This document shows, piece by piece, positions 27,996 through 36,135 of a DNA stretch of 64,000 nucleotides. Both the position numbers and the translations under genes were made by a program. Position 1 is the first letter of the stretch. Every line of letters starts with the position of its first letter. Source of the stretch: Oceanicola sp. (GTDB taxonomy: Bacteria > Pseudomonadota > Alphaproteobacteria > Rhodobacterales > Rhodobacteraceae); the NCBI GenBank assembly GCA_022447275.1, contig JAKVBK010000008.1:1-64000 (forward strand), read 5' to 3'. The notes under the pieces are model-generated. The model was not told where the DNA came from. It did not search any database and worked only from the letters and a program-made list of their open reading frames with translations.

Positions 27996-28685
27996 ATGTC
28001 AGAACTGGTTATTCAGCGGCCCGAGCAGGTAGCCGTGCCCGTGCGCGGGCAGGTTGGACGGTTTCCCGTTCGACGGATCTATTGCGTGGGCCGCAACTAT
28101 GCCGATCATGCCATTGAAATGGGGCACGATCCCTCGCGGGAGCCCCCATTCTTTTTCCTGAAGCCCGCAGATTGCATCCGGCTTCCCGGGCAAGAGTTTC
28201 ATTATCCTTCAATGAGTTCCGACGTGCACTTCGAGTATGAGCAGGTGGCCGCTTTGGGCTGCGGCGGGCGCGATATCGCTGCCGGCGATGCGCTCTCTTG
28301 CGTGTGGGGATATGCAACGGCGCTCGACATGACGCGGCGCGATTTGCAGGCAGAAGCCAAGGCGCTGCGCCGCCCCTGGGACACGGGAAAGGCATTTGAC
28401 GGCTCTGTGCCGATCTCTGACATCGTGCCCGTGGCAGAGATCGGCCATCCCAGTGCGGGCCGCGTGCATCTGCGTGTGAACGGCGAGACGCGTCAGGACG
28501 GTGACTTGAACCAGATGATCTGGAAGACGGCGGACATCATCGCCTATCTTTCATCGCTTTTTGAACTGTTCCCCGGGGACTTGATCCTCACGGGCACACC
28601 CGCGGGCGTTGGGCCGGTGAACAAGGGGGATCACCTTGAGGGCAGCATCGAAGGCATTGGCGATCTGTCTGTCAAAGTGGTTTAG
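27996..28685 (+). CDS. fumarylacetoacetate hydrolase family protein
   Basis: A 229-residue FAH-fold enzyme resembling fumarylpyruvate or acylpyruvate hydrolases. The metal site is likely in SSDVHFEYEQVAAL (an E-x-E-like set), with YCVGRNYADHA and GDLILTGTPAGVGPV as family signatures. GGAGG precedes the ATG at 27996. It lies 128 bases after atzF and runs in the same direction, so it may belong to the same operon, though no step in cyanurate breakdown calls for a C-C hydrolase. It converges with the XRE-cupin regulator gene. Confidence 0.85.
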   Translation: MSELVIQRPEQVAVPVRGQVGRFPVRRIYCVGRNYADHAIEMGHDPSREPPFFFLKPADCIRLPGQEFHYPSMSSDVHFEYEQVAALGCGGRDIAAGDALSCVWGYATALDMTRRDLQAEAKALRRPWDTGKAFDGSVPISDIVPVAEIGHPSAGRVHLRVNGETRQDGDLNQMIWKTADIIAYLSSLFELFPGDLILTGTPAGVGPVNKGDHLEGSIEGIGDLSVKVV

Positions 28686-28709
28686 GGCACGTTAGCTGGG
28701 CCGTTTAAC

Positions 28710-29288
28710 CTATTGTTTTATATAGAATGGCGGCGTGGTAATCCAAATGGCCGTCGTTGGGTTGGCCGTTGGATTTTCCCAAGTATAAGCATCGCCCCTG
28801 AGGCGGAGACTGTCTCCCCGCCGCAGATCATGACGCGTGCCGTTGATCGTCACGATCAGGCGCCCTGAGAGGATGTAGCCGATTTCCTCAACATCGCGAT
28901 TGGGCGGCATGGCATGGGCGGCGCGAGGCGCGAAAGTGGCATGGAGGGCTTGGACGTCGCCCGTCAGGTCCGGGGCAAGCAATTCCTCAACCAAATCTGT
29001 AGAACGTGAGCCCATGCGCCGACGCTGTCCAGCGCGCACGATATAGCCGCGCTCGGCGGGCTCTGCGCCCTCTTCGGGCAAAAGCAGGGGCAACGGAACG
29101 GCAAACAGGGCCGCGAGCGTTTCCAGCTCTTCGTCGGTGATCCGGGACATGCCCCTTTCAACCTGGCTCAGCCATCCCACAGATTTGCCCAAAGCCTGGG
29201 CAACCGCTCCGATTGTCATCTGGCGCGCCTTGCGCAGCGCGCGGATATCTCCGCCCAGTTGCATGGCAGACGGTCGTGCCTCGCTCAT
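28710..29288 (-). CDS. XRE-family regulator with C-terminal cupin domain
   Basis: About 192 residues: an N-terminal helix-turn-helix of the Xre/Cro type (IRALRKARQMTIGAVAQALG, LSQVERGMS) and a C-terminal cupin (PNRDVEEIGYILSGRLIVTI). Such regulators sense small metabolites. It lies downstream of xsc in the same direction but beyond xsc's terminator, so it probably has its own promoter. The start is uncertain: ATG at 29288 has an AAGGA only one or two bases away; a TTG at 29324 and an ATG at 29264 are alternatives. Confidence 0.85.
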   Translation of the reverse strand: MSEARPSAMQLGGDIRALRKARQMTIGAVAQALGKSVGWLSQVERGMSRITDEELETLAALFAVPLPLLLPEEGAEPAERGYIVRAGQRRRMGSRSTDLVEELLAPDLTGDVQALHATFAPRAAHAMPPNRDVEEIGYILSGRLIVTINGTRHDLRRGDSLRLRGDAYTWENPTANPTTAIWITTPPFYIKQ

Positions 29289-29382
29289 TTCCTTGCTCGC
29301 TTCTTGTTTCGTGGCCTGATGCAAACAGGGCTGAGTTTGAAACGAAGAAGGTTAAGTTCATGACAATGTGCCTCGGCAAAGG

Positions 29383-29412
29383 AAAACGCCCCCGACATGT
29401 GTCGAGGGCGCC
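29383..29412 (-). terminator. rho-independent terminator after xsc
   Basis: An 11-base stem with one G-U pair on the minus strand (CGCCCTCGACA with TGTCGGGGGCG, 2-base apparent loop), followed on that strand by TTTTCC. It lies about 30 bases past the xsc stop. Confidence 0.75.
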
Positions 29413-29441
29413 GTTTCAGCCAACCGGTTTGGCTGTGGGTA

Positions 29442-31208
29442 TCAGGCCATGTCGTCGGCGCTGATGCCGGCCACTGCAACGGGGGCCTTCATGGCATCGC
29501 GGCGGAACGGCTCGCCCAATTCCTGATTGATCATGGCTTCGATCAGGGTGGTTTTGCCGTGCTCCATCTGGTCCTTGATGGCTGTGTTGAGCGCCTCGGT
29601 CAGCTCTTCCATGGTTCGGGCCACAACGCCCTGAAGGCCACAGGCCTGCGCAATCCCGGCATAGCTGACTTGCGTGTCCAACTCGGTGCCCACGAAATTG
29701 TCGCTGAACCACAGGGTAGAGTTTCGCTTTTCCGCGCCCCATTGGTAGTTGCGGAACACGATCTGCGTCACGGCCGGCCATTCGCCGCGGCCAATGGCGG
29801 TTAACTCATTGACGGCAATGCCGAAAGCACCATCGCCAGCGAAGCCAACAACCGGCACATCGGGCTGGCCAATCTTGGCGCCAACGATCGCGGGCAACCC
29901 GTAGCCACAGGGGCCAAACAGGCCCGGCGCGAGGTATTTCCGCCCTTCATCGAAATCGGGATAAGCGTTTCCGATGGCGCAGTTGTTCCCGATATCAGAG
30001 GAAATGATGGCGTCACGGGGCAGCGCAGACTGGATCGCGCGCCAGGCCATGCGGGGGCTCATCCAGTCGGGCTTGTCGGCGCGGGCACGTTGGTTCCAGG
30101 TGGTGCCGGGATCATCGTCCTCATGGTCCATCGACGCCAATTGCTGGGCCCAGCGAGACTTGCTTTCCGCCACCAACGTCTTGCGCGCATCACGGCCTGC
30201 ATCGCCTGCGCTGTCATCCAGTTGAGCCAGGATGCCTTTGGCAACCTTGGCCGCGTCGCCCACAATGCCGACCGACACTTTCTTGGTCAGGCCGATCCTG
30301 TCGGGGTTGATATCCACCTGGATCACCTGTGCCTCGGCGGGCCAGTATTCCATCCCATAGCCGGGCAGGGTGGAGAACGGGTTCAACCGCGTGCCGAGGG
30401 CCAGAACAACATCGGCCTGCTTGATCAATTCCATCCCGGCCTTGGAGCCATTATAGCCCAGCGGGCCTGCAAATAGCGGGTGTGCGCCGGGGAAGGCATC
30501 ATTGTGCTGATAGCCCACACAGACCGGCGCATCGAGGCGTTCGGCCAAGGCTTTTGCGGCCGCGATGCCGCCCTCTGACAACACAACGCCCGCACCATTG
30601 AGAATGACCGGAAACTTAGCTGAAGACAGCAATTCAGCGGCCTTCGCCACAGAGTTCTCGCCGCCCGGCGACACCTCGAAAGAGATCGGGTCTGGCAGGT
30701 CAACATCGATGACTTGCGTCCACATATCGCGCGGAATGTTGAGTTGGGCCGGGCCAGAGAGGCGTTTTGCCTGGCTGATCACGCGGGTCAGCACCTCGGC
30801 CACGCGAGACGGGTCGCGGACCTCTTCCTGATAGGCGACCATATCCTCGAAAAGCTTCATCTGCTCGACTTCCTGGAAGCCGCCTTGGCCAATCGTCTTG
30901 TTGGCGGCCTGCGGCGTGACCAGCAGCAGAGGGGTATGGTTCCAGTAGGCTGTTTTAACGGCTGTCACAAAGTTGGTAATGCCGGGCCCGTTCTGCGCGA
31001 TCATCATGGACATCTCGCCGGTGGCGCGGGTGTAGCCATCAGCCATCATCCCGGCGCTGCCTTCATGGGCACAATCCCAAAACATGATGCCGGCTTTCGG
31101 GAACAGGTCCGAGATGGGCATCATGGCCGAACCGATGATGCCGAACGCGTGGCGGATACCGTGCTTTTGGAGCACTTTGACGAAGGCTTCTTCCGTAGTC
31201 ATTTTCAT
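29442..31208 (-). CDS. xsc: sulfoacetaldehyde acetyltransferase
   Basis: A 588-residue thiamine-diphosphate enzyme (family about 590) that converts sulfoacetaldehyde and phosphate into acetyl phosphate and sulfite, the desulfonating step of taurine breakdown. Typical parts: FGIIGSAMMPISDLFP near the start, HEGSAGMMADGYTRATGE in the Pyr domain, and the ThDP motif GFAGDGAFGIAVNELTAIGR in the PP domain. GAGGAGA precedes the ATG at 31208; the frame extends to 31235. A TauR-like double site lies 55-87 bases upstream. The usual neighbour pta is not adjacent. Confidence 0.95.
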   Translation of the reverse strand: MKMTTEEAFVKVLQKHGIRHAFGIIGSAMMPISDLFPKAGIMFWDCAHEGSAGMMADGYTRATGEMSMMIAQNGPGITNFVTAVKTAYWNHTPLLLVTPQAANKTIGQGGFQEVEQMKLFEDMVAYQEEVRDPSRVAEVLTRVISQAKRLSGPAQLNIPRDMWTQVIDVDLPDPISFEVSPGGENSVAKAAELLSSAKFPVILNGAGVVLSEGGIAAAKALAERLDAPVCVGYQHNDAFPGAHPLFAGPLGYNGSKAGMELIKQADVVLALGTRLNPFSTLPGYGMEYWPAEAQVIQVDINPDRIGLTKKVSVGIVGDAAKVAKGILAQLDDSAGDAGRDARKTLVAESKSRWAQQLASMDHEDDDPGTTWNQRARADKPDWMSPRMAWRAIQSALPRDAIISSDIGNNCAIGNAYPDFDEGRKYLAPGLFGPCGYGLPAIVGAKIGQPDVPVVGFAGDGAFGIAVNELTAIGRGEWPAVTQIVFRNYQWGAEKRNSTLWFSDNFVGTELDTQVSYAGIAQACGLQGVVARTMEELTEALNTAIKDQMEHGKTTLIEAMINQELGEPFRRDAMKAPVAVAGISADDMA

Positions 31209-31262
31209 GGCGCGCTCTCCTCGTTTCGCTTTCAATGGAATGCCCGCTGGGGGCAGTAATGA

Positions 31263-31295
31263 TTAGGGCCAATCGGGCTGTCAGTTTATGTCCAG
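31263..31295 (-). promoter_or_regulatory. TauR-like direct repeats upstream of xsc
   Basis: On the minus strand CTGGACATAA (31295-31286) is followed by TTGGCCCTAA (31272-31263), start-to-start 23 bases. CTGGACYTAA is, as I recall, the repeat needed for TauR activation in Rhodobacter capsulatus. The upstream half lies inside the last codons of tauR. The same two-part element with the same spacing precedes tpa. Confidence 0.65.
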
Positions 31296-32753
31296 TTTCT
31301 GGCTGGGGGCCATTGTATCCGCAATGATTTCGATGCCTTTGGCGATCCGTTCCACCGGGATCGAAGAATAGGCGAGACGGAAATACGGGCTTGCACCGGT
31401 ATGGCCGAAGAACGGCGCACCCGGTTCGATCAAAACGCCCTTGTGCCGCAATTCCTCAACAAGCGGGGCGGCATCGCTGTGATCGGCCGTGCGCATCCAG
31501 AGCGAGGAGCCGCCGAAAACGCCCGCCCCCGCGACGACAAGGCCGTGCTCGGACACAGCCTTGTCGATCTCGATGCGGCGTGACTGGAAGGCGCGGGACA
31601 TGCGCCGTACCTGAGCATCATAATGCCCAAGGCGCAGGAAATGGGCCGTTGTGCGTTGGATCTGTCCCGGGGGATGGCGCAACAGGGCGGCCCGCAGGGC
31701 GCGCGCCTCGCGGATAAAAGGCTCTGGCCCCACCAGAAACCCAAGGCGCAGACCTGGGAACAAAGATTTTGAGAAGCTGCCCGCATAGATCACCCGGTCA
31801 TCGCGATCCAGCGATTTAAGCGCGGGGGAGGGCGGCCTCAGAAAGGCCAGTTCGAATTCGTAGTCATCCTCGACGATCAGCATGTTGTCCCGGCTCGCGC
31901 GCTCCAGCAGGGCTTGGCGGCGGGCCAGTGGCATGGTGGCATTGGTGGGGCACTGGTGAGAGGGGGTGATAAACATCACATCCGTATCTTCGGGCAGTGC
32001 ATCAGGGCGCAGCCCGTCATGATCCACCGGCACTTCGTGCACCGAACAGCGCGTCAATTCGAGAATGTCCCGCAGCGAGGGATAGAACGGATATTCAATT
32101 GCAGCCCGGCGTCGCTGAGTCAGCAGCAATTGCGCGGCGATCCAGAGGCCGTTCTGCGCGCCCAGCGTGATCAACACCTCCTCGGGGGACGCGGCGATGC
32201 CGCGCCTTGGCAGGATGTGGCGCAGGATGAATTCGACGAGCAGCGGATCGTCGCGATCGGCATGATCCGCGGTCAGGCTGTCAAATTCGCGGCTGCCCAG
32301 TGATTGCAGGGCGCAGAGGCGCCAGGATTTCTGGTCGAACAGGGCAGGGTCCGCCTGTCCATAGACGAAGGGGTAGCGATAGCTGCGCCAGTCGGACGGT
32401 TTGGCCAGCGACGTCACCGGTATCCGCGCAGACAGCGCACGCGACCAGTCAACCGAGCTTTGGCTCTTGGGGGTCGGCTTGAGATGGGGCGGTTGCGGCG
32501 CGTTCTGCGAGATGTAGTAACCGGAGCGCCCAGCGGAGGTCAGATAGTCATTGGCCTGCAATTCGTTATAGGCCAGCGTGACCGTAATCCGGCTGACACC
32601 GAGATGGCGCGCAAGTTTGCGCGTCGAGGGCAGCTTCTCCCCCGGACGGAAGCGCCCGGACAGGATGCCTTCGGCAATCATCTGCTGGATTTGGCTTTGC
32701 AGAGTGCCTTGAAATCGTGCGTCCAGAAAGAAGGTTTCTTCGGAAATCGCCAT
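31281..32753 (-). CDS. tauR: TauR-like MocR/GntR transcriptional regulator with aminotransferase domain
   Basis: A 490-residue MocR-type regulator: a GntR winged helix (about 1-75, KLPSTRKLARHLGVSRITV) joined to a class I aminotransferase-like domain with the PLP lysine region VIYAGSFSKSLFPGLRLGF. TauR proteins activate taurine genes in response to taurine and PLP. The position between tpa and xsc supports the name. The ATG at 32753 yields the usual start; the longer frame to 32861 has no family similarity. A possible autoregulatory site lies 14 bases upstream. Confidence 0.9.
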   Translation of the reverse strand: MAISEETFFLDARFQGTLQSQIQQMIAEGILSGRFRPGEKLPSTRKLARHLGVSRITVTLAYNELQANDYLTSAGRSGYYISQNAPQPPHLKPTPKSQSSVDWSRALSARIPVTSLAKPSDWRSYRYPFVYGQADPALFDQKSWRLCALQSLGSREFDSLTADHADRDDPLLVEFILRHILPRRGIAASPEEVLITLGAQNGLWIAAQLLLTQRRRAAIEYPFYPSLRDILELTRCSVHEVPVDHDGLRPDALPEDTDVMFITPSHQCPTNATMPLARRQALLERASRDNMLIVEDDYEFELAFLRPPSPALKSLDRDDRVIYAGSFSKSLFPGLRLGFLVGPEPFIREARALRAALLRHPPGQIQRTTAHFLRLGHYDAQVRRMSRAFQSRRIEIDKAVSEHGLVVAGAGVFGGSSLWMRTADHSDAAPLVEELRHKGVLIEPGAPFFGHTGASPYFRLAYSSIPVERIAKGIEIIADTMAPSQKLDIN

Positions 32754-32766
32754 TCTATTGCCCCAA

Positions 32767-32799
32767 CTGGACCTAAGGTGAACCCTACACTGGATCGGC
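32767..32799 (+). promoter_or_regulatory. TauR-like site upstream of tauR
   Basis: CTGGACCTAA at 32767-32776 is an exact match to the remembered consensus CTGGACYTAA. A degenerate partner CTGGATCGGC starts 23 bases on, at 32790. It faces away from tauR and sits 14-46 bases from its start codon, where binding would more likely repress than activate. Confidence 0.55.
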
Positions 32800-32900
32800 T
32801 GCTGGCGGAGCGCAAGAGGCTTGATGGGCGCAGGGGCCAGCGTTTTTGCCTCGGGGGTCAAGCGCCGGAATGCGGGGGCTGCTGCGCACGAGCCGATGCG

Positions 32901-32926
32901 AAAAGCGCGGCCCTAAGGCCGCGCGT
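32901..32926 (-). terminator. rho-independent terminator after tpa
   Basis: Stem GCGCGGCC with its exact complement and a 4-base loop, followed on the minus strand by TTTT. It lies about 40 bases past the tpa stop and separates tpa from tauR transcription. Confidence 0.85.
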
Positions 32927-32965
32927 TCAGGATCCACAGAACGGGATCTGATGGCTGGGTTCAGC

Positions 32966-34357
32966 TCAGGCAAACACCCGTGTCAGCGCCTCATCCACGG
33001 AGGCCACGATGGCGTTGATGTCATCCTTCGTGGAGATCAGCGCAGGCGAGAAGCAAAGGGTGTTGTTGTAGCCCTCAAAACTGCGGTTTGTGGCCCCGAT
33101 GATCGTGCCTTGCTGCATGCAATCGGCAACAACAGCCTGCACCATCTTTTCAGCGGCTGGCGTGCGGCTGTCGCGATCTGCGACCAGCTCGGCACCGCAG
33201 AACAGACCCATTCCGCGCACATCGCCGATGACGTCATGCTTGTCGGCAAGGGCGTGCAGCTGCTCCATCATGTGGGCGCCCATGGCTGTACAATTGTCCA
33301 GCAGGCCCTCTTCTTCGATGATCGCCATGTTTTCCAGCGCCGCAGTCGGCCCGGCCGTGCAGCCCCCAAAGGTGGAAATGTCGCGGAAATAGCCAAGCGG
33401 ATCGCTGGCGTCGTCCTTGAACATATCGAACACCCGCTCCGTGGTAACCGTGCACGAGATCGCGGCATAGCCGGAGGCAACGCCCTTGGCCATTGTCACG
33501 ATATCGGGCTGAACGCCGAATTGCTGATAGCCAAACCATGTCCCGGTGCGGCCAATGCCGCAGACCACTTCGTCGATCATCAACAGCACATCGTATTTCG
33601 TGCAGATCTCCTGCACCCGCTGCCAATATCCGGCAGGCGGCACGATCACGCCACCGCCCGCTGTCACCGGCTCAAGGATGAGGCCGCCGACGGTCTCGGG
33701 GCCTTCGCGCAGGATAACATCTTCGATCGCCTGTGCAGCGGCCTCGCCATAGCCTTCGCCTGCGGACAGGCCCTGCTCATGGGCGCGATATTCAAGGCAA
33801 TGGGGCACCGGCACAAACCCCGCAGGGAAGGGGCCGTACTGCGCGTTGCGCTGGTGGTGTCCGCCCGATGCCATCGCGCCGATTGTCGTGCCGTGATAGT
33901 CGCGCTCGCGATACAGGATCTTGTGTTTCTTGCCGCCATAGAGCTTGTGCGCGATCTGGCGGATCATCTTGTAGCCCTTTTCATTCGCCTCGGAGCCCGA
34001 GTTCGAATAGTAGACGCGCGTCATGCCGGGCATTTTCGCAATCAGGCGTTCCGCAAAGCGCGAACCGGGGATCGAGCCAGCGGCGCCGGCAAAGTAATTC
34101 ATCTTCACCAATTGATCGCGCACGGCATCGGCGATCCGCTCGCGCCCATAGCCCACATTGACCGTCCAGACCCCGCCGGACACACCATCGAGATGTTCTT
34201 TGCCGTTCTGGTCCCACACACGCATGCCTTTGCCTTCGACAATGATCCGCGGATCCGTCGTCTCGAAGGGTTTGTGCTGGATCAGGTGGTGCCAGACATG
34301 GGCCTTATCGGCCGCGACCACATTTGAAAGATCGTTGGGGCTTCCGTCCATGGACAT
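32966..34357 (-). CDS. tpa: taurine-pyruvate aminotransferase
   Basis: A 463-residue class III PLP aminotransferase expected to convert taurine and pyruvate to sulfoacetaldehyde and alanine. Typical features: YYSNSGSEANEKGYKM (phosphate-binding loop), YHGTTIGAMASGG, LMIDEVVCGIGRTG and the PLP lysine in VTMAKGVASGYAAIS. AAGGAGGA precedes the ATG. The combination with xsc and tauR makes Tpa the best call over other omega-aminotransferases. Two TauR-like repeats lie 102-134 bases upstream. Confidence 0.92.
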   Translation of the reverse strand: MSMDGSPNDLSNVVAADKAHVWHHLIQHKPFETTDPRIIVEGKGMRVWDQNGKEHLDGVSGGVWTVNVGYGRERIADAVRDQLVKMNYFAGAAGSIPGSRFAERLIAKMPGMTRVYYSNSGSEANEKGYKMIRQIAHKLYGGKKHKILYRERDYHGTTIGAMASGGHHQRNAQYGPFPAGFVPVPHCLEYRAHEQGLSAGEGYGEAAAQAIEDVILREGPETVGGLILEPVTAGGGVIVPPAGYWQRVQEICTKYDVLLMIDEVVCGIGRTGTWFGYQQFGVQPDIVTMAKGVASGYAAISCTVTTERVFDMFKDDASDPLGYFRDISTFGGCTAGPTAALENMAIIEEEGLLDNCTAMGAHMMEQLHALADKHDVIGDVRGMGLFCGAELVADRDSRTPAAEKMVQAVVADCMQQGTIIGATNRSFEGYNNTLCFSPALISTKDDINAIVASVDEALTRVFA

Positions 34358-34458
34358 CTCAGTTCCTCCTTGGTTCCTGCACCCGTCTGGCCTGTGCGGC
34401 GCGATGGTGTGCTGCTGTCTCTAAGCCCTGAAGGGATACGGGGGCTCGGCATTCCGCA

Positions 34459-34491
34459 TTAGGGCCAGCTTGGTGGCTCCGTTATGTCCAC
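34459..34491 (-). promoter_or_regulatory. TauR-like direct repeats upstream of tpa
   Basis: On the minus strand GTGGACATAA (34491-34482) and CTGGCCCTAA (34468-34459), start-to-start 23 bases. Nine bases of each half (TGGACATAA, TGGCCCTAA) and the spacing are identical to the element in front of xsc, which argues for one regulator acting at both promoters. Confidence 0.7.
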
Positions 34492-35073
34492 AGTGAACAA
34501 AAAGTGCCCGGGCTGTCCAGACGGGGGACCCAAAGAATTCAACGCCCGACACGCAAGACGGCCGTGCTGTACCGCTGATCTGCGCCTGCTTGTCTGGGCG
34601 GGACGTCGTTCGCAGCGTCATCAAATCCGTTGAAATTGCGTTTCACGCTTGATCGTGCTGAGTATGAAGCCCTGGTAAGTCGTTGAATAGTTGCCGACTC
34701 TGTGCGGTGCGCTTGCTGGCCGGGGCCGCTGCACATGGATTTCGCCGTCACACAGAATCCTTGCCTCGCGCCGTGAACGCTTGCCTTGCATCAATGCGGC
34801 GGCCAAGCGTCACAGGTGGATACAGGCGGGCGGTCTTCTTTGATCCCATCTCGGTTTCGGTTCTGAGCCCTGAATAGCCTTCGCCATTGATGCATGTCGC
34901 TAGGTGTTGGGGAGCGCAGGCCTGTTTCAGGTGATTTCAACATCTGTTGGATCGAAGCAGATGCATGCACTTTGAGTTCAGGTATGCAGGCGCGTCACAC
35001 GCGGCCAAATGGTTTCAATTCTGGCAACGCTGTCGCGCGCTGCTATGATCCCACCGCCAAAGGAGGGCACTGC
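34492..35073. other. intergenic region between tpa and the DenD-like gene
   Basis: About 580 bases with no convincing gene. Open frames of 60-70 codons occur on both strands but lack ribosome binding sites or recognisable motifs. It probably holds the promoters of the divergent tpa and epimerase-like genes. No tRNA-like fold was noticed. Confidence 0.5.
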
Positions 35074-36054
35074 ATGAAGAATATCCTGATTATCGGCGGG
35101 GGAGGCATGGTTGGCCAAAAACTTGCCGCGCAACTTGCCGCTGGTGCCCTGCCAGATGTGGGCACGGTGACGCTTTTTGATCAGGCGTTTCCAGCGACGT
35201 CTGCGCCGGGTGAGCAGGTGATGGGCAATCTGACAGACCAGCGTGCAATTGAGGCGCTGGCGGCGCGCCGCTTTGATCTTGTCTATCACCTTGCAGCGAT
35301 TGTTTCAGGGGAGGCTGAAACTGATTTTGACAAGGGCTGGGCCGTCAACATGAGCGCCGTCTGGACGCTGCTAGAAGCGCTCAGGGCGCAGCATCTACAG
35401 TCAGATGGGGCCTATGTGCCACGCGTCGTCTTTACCTCGTCGATTGCGGCCTTCGGAGCACCCTTTCCAGCGCAGATTGGGGATGAGTTCTTTTGTGCGC
35501 CTCAAACCTCCTACGGGGCGCAAAAGGTCATCGGGGAACTGATGGTGAGCGATTTTGCGCGCAAGGGCTTTATCGACGGGCTGTCCTTGCGGTTGCCGAC
35601 GATCTGCGTCCGGCCCGGGGCCGCAAACAAGGCGGCGTCCTCGTTCTTCTCAGGCATTATCCGCGAGCCCCTCAATGGGCAGGAAGCGATCCTGCCGGTT
35701 GGGGAAGACGTGCGTCATTGGCATGCCAGCCCGCGTAGCGCGGCCGGGTTTCTTGTGCATGCGGCCGGCCTTGATACCGCCCTTTTGAACGGCCGCAGAA
35801 CGCTGAACCTGCCGGGCGTTTCCTGCACCGTCGGCGAGCAGATCGAGGCCCTGCGTGCCTTGGCCGGTGCCGATGTGGTGAAGCTCATCCGCCCACAAGC
35901 TGATCCGATGATTGAGAAAATTGTCGGCGGATGGCCGCGTGATTTTGATCCAAAGCGCGCCGTGGCGCTTGGCTTCAAGGCGGATCACAGCTTTGAAGAC
36001 ATCATCCGCGTGTATCTTGAGGATGATTTTCCGGGGCGGGCGCCCGCGCCCTGA
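35074..36054 (+). CDS. denD: NAD-dependent epimerase/dehydratase, probable D-erythronate dehydrogenase
   Basis: A 326-residue extended SDR. The cofactor loop is IIGGGGMVGQKLA, the catalytic Y-x3-K is YGAQK, and HLAAIVSGEAETDFDKGWAVN strongly resembles DenD, which oxidises D-erythronate to 2-oxo-tetronate. AGGAGG lies 7 bases before the ATG at 35074; the frame extends upstream to 34894 without support. The usual partners DenA and DenB or an Otn kinase/aldolase set are not adjacent, so the substrate assignment is moderate. Confidence 0.75.
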   Translation: MKNILIIGGGGMVGQKLAAQLAAGALPDVGTVTLFDQAFPATSAPGEQVMGNLTDQRAIEALAARRFDLVYHLAAIVSGEAETDFDKGWAVNMSAVWTLLEALRAQHLQSDGAYVPRVVFTSSIAAFGAPFPAQIGDEFFCAPQTSYGAQKVIGELMVSDFARKGFIDGLSLRLPTICVRPGAANKAASSFFSGIIREPLNGQEAILPVGEDVRHWHASPRSAAGFLVHAAGLDTALLNGRRTLNLPGVSCTVGEQIEALRALAGADVVKLIRPQADPMIEKIVGGWPRDFDPKRAVALGFKADHSFEDIIRVYLEDDFPGRAPAP

Positions 36055-36135
36055 GGCCGCCACACCCGAAGACTGTGCGAACGGCCGCGTTGGGCGACCG
36101 GGAAGGGCGCCTTTCCCGCGCGGGCGGTGATGAAG

